A stretch of DNA of 5,847 nucleotides from the NCBI GenBank assembly GCA_020201365.1, contig JAIVGV010000397.1, positions 1 to 5,847 on the forward strand. Reading direction: 5' to 3'. The notes beneath the pieces were generated by a model. The model was not told the origin of the DNA. It saw only the letters and a program-made list of their open reading frames with translations, and made no database searches. Position numbers and translations under genes: made by a program. Below are positions 5,740-5,847 of the stretch, piece after piece. Source of the stretch: Acidobacteriota bacterium (lineage in GTDB: Bacteria > Acidobacteriota > Blastocatellia > Pyrinomonadales > Pyrinomonadaceae). Every line of letters begins with the position of its first letter. Positions within the stretch are counted from its first letter, which is position 1.

Positions 5740-5847
5740 TCAGCGCCGTCCGAGCGCGTTGTACTTGCGCAGGATTTCGAGCGTGCGTTCGAGCGGCAGC
5801 GCCTCGACGGTGTGACCGTTGCCCGTCACGGTCTCGGCGCGGAAGAG
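5740..5847 (-). CDS. C-terminal end of an unidentified protein (5' part outside window)
   Basis: Reading leftward from the right edge, 35 codons stay open to TGA at 5740-5742. The visible peptide starts LFRAETVTGNGHTVEALP and ends LERTLEILRKYNALGRR. Nearly all codons end in G or C (for example CTC TTC CGC GCC GAG ACC GTG ACG GGC AAC), matching the receptor and the seven-helix protein and unlike the cassette gene, so this appears to be resident chromosomal coding sequence. The C-terminus is a likely amphipathic helix. The fragment is too short to place in a family. It does not resemble the end of an integron integrase, and its orientation (its 3' end facing the cassette) is not that of an intI gene beside attI. 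Confidence 0.7.
   Translation of the reverse strand, partial: LFRAETVTGNGHTVEALPLERTLEILRKYNALGRR

Noticed and set aside
1..5847. CRISPR array, tRNA or rRNA genes
   Set aside because: No regularly spaced direct repeats, cloverleaf-like segments or rRNA-like stretches were recognised by eye on either strand.

Overview
The window looks like chromosomal DNA from a GC-rich member of the Acidobacteriota, possibly a Blastocatellia-like lineage. This is inferred from a very large TonB-dependent receptor of the carboxypeptidase-regulatory-domain (Oar-like) type, a family heavily expanded in that phylum, next to a CHAT-domain protein, plus codon use strongly favouring G/C at third positions. No rRNA or other taxonomic marker is present, so the assignment is tentative.

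Layout on the + strand: (1) 1-636 is the C-terminal part of a CHAT (caspase-like) protein with the His/Cys dyad intact; its codon use is much less GC-rich than the following gene. (2) 637-1046 is a gene-free, AT-richer spacer holding a good sigma70-type promoter (TTGACC, 17-nt spacer, TATATT) and a strong ribosome binding site. (3) 1047-4073 encodes a complete 1008-residue outer-membrane TonB-dependent receptor, followed by a strong intrinsic terminator at 4098-4136.

Layout on the - strand, read right to left: (4) 5847-5740 is the C-terminus of an unidentified protein. (5) 5739-5666 is a short spacer with a perfect 16-bp palindrome. (6) 5664-5134 has the structure of one integron gene cassette: a 5' core boundary, a ribosome binding site, a small four-helix membrane protein, and a 90-bp attC-like site whose R'' core contains the gene's stop codon. 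Joining the two cassette ends in silico restores fully complementary core sites and lengthens the perfect stem from 22 to 28 bp. No integrase is in the window. (7) 5055-4384 encodes an unrecognised seven-helix membrane protein. (8) 4364-4136 shows coding-type base periodicity split between two frames and may be a small frameshifted gene ending against the receptor's terminator.

The receptor and the - strand genes converge on that terminator. Nothing ties the CHAT protein, the receptor and the - strand membrane proteins into one pathway. The main point of interest is the apparently solitary integron-type cassette between ordinary chromosomal genes.
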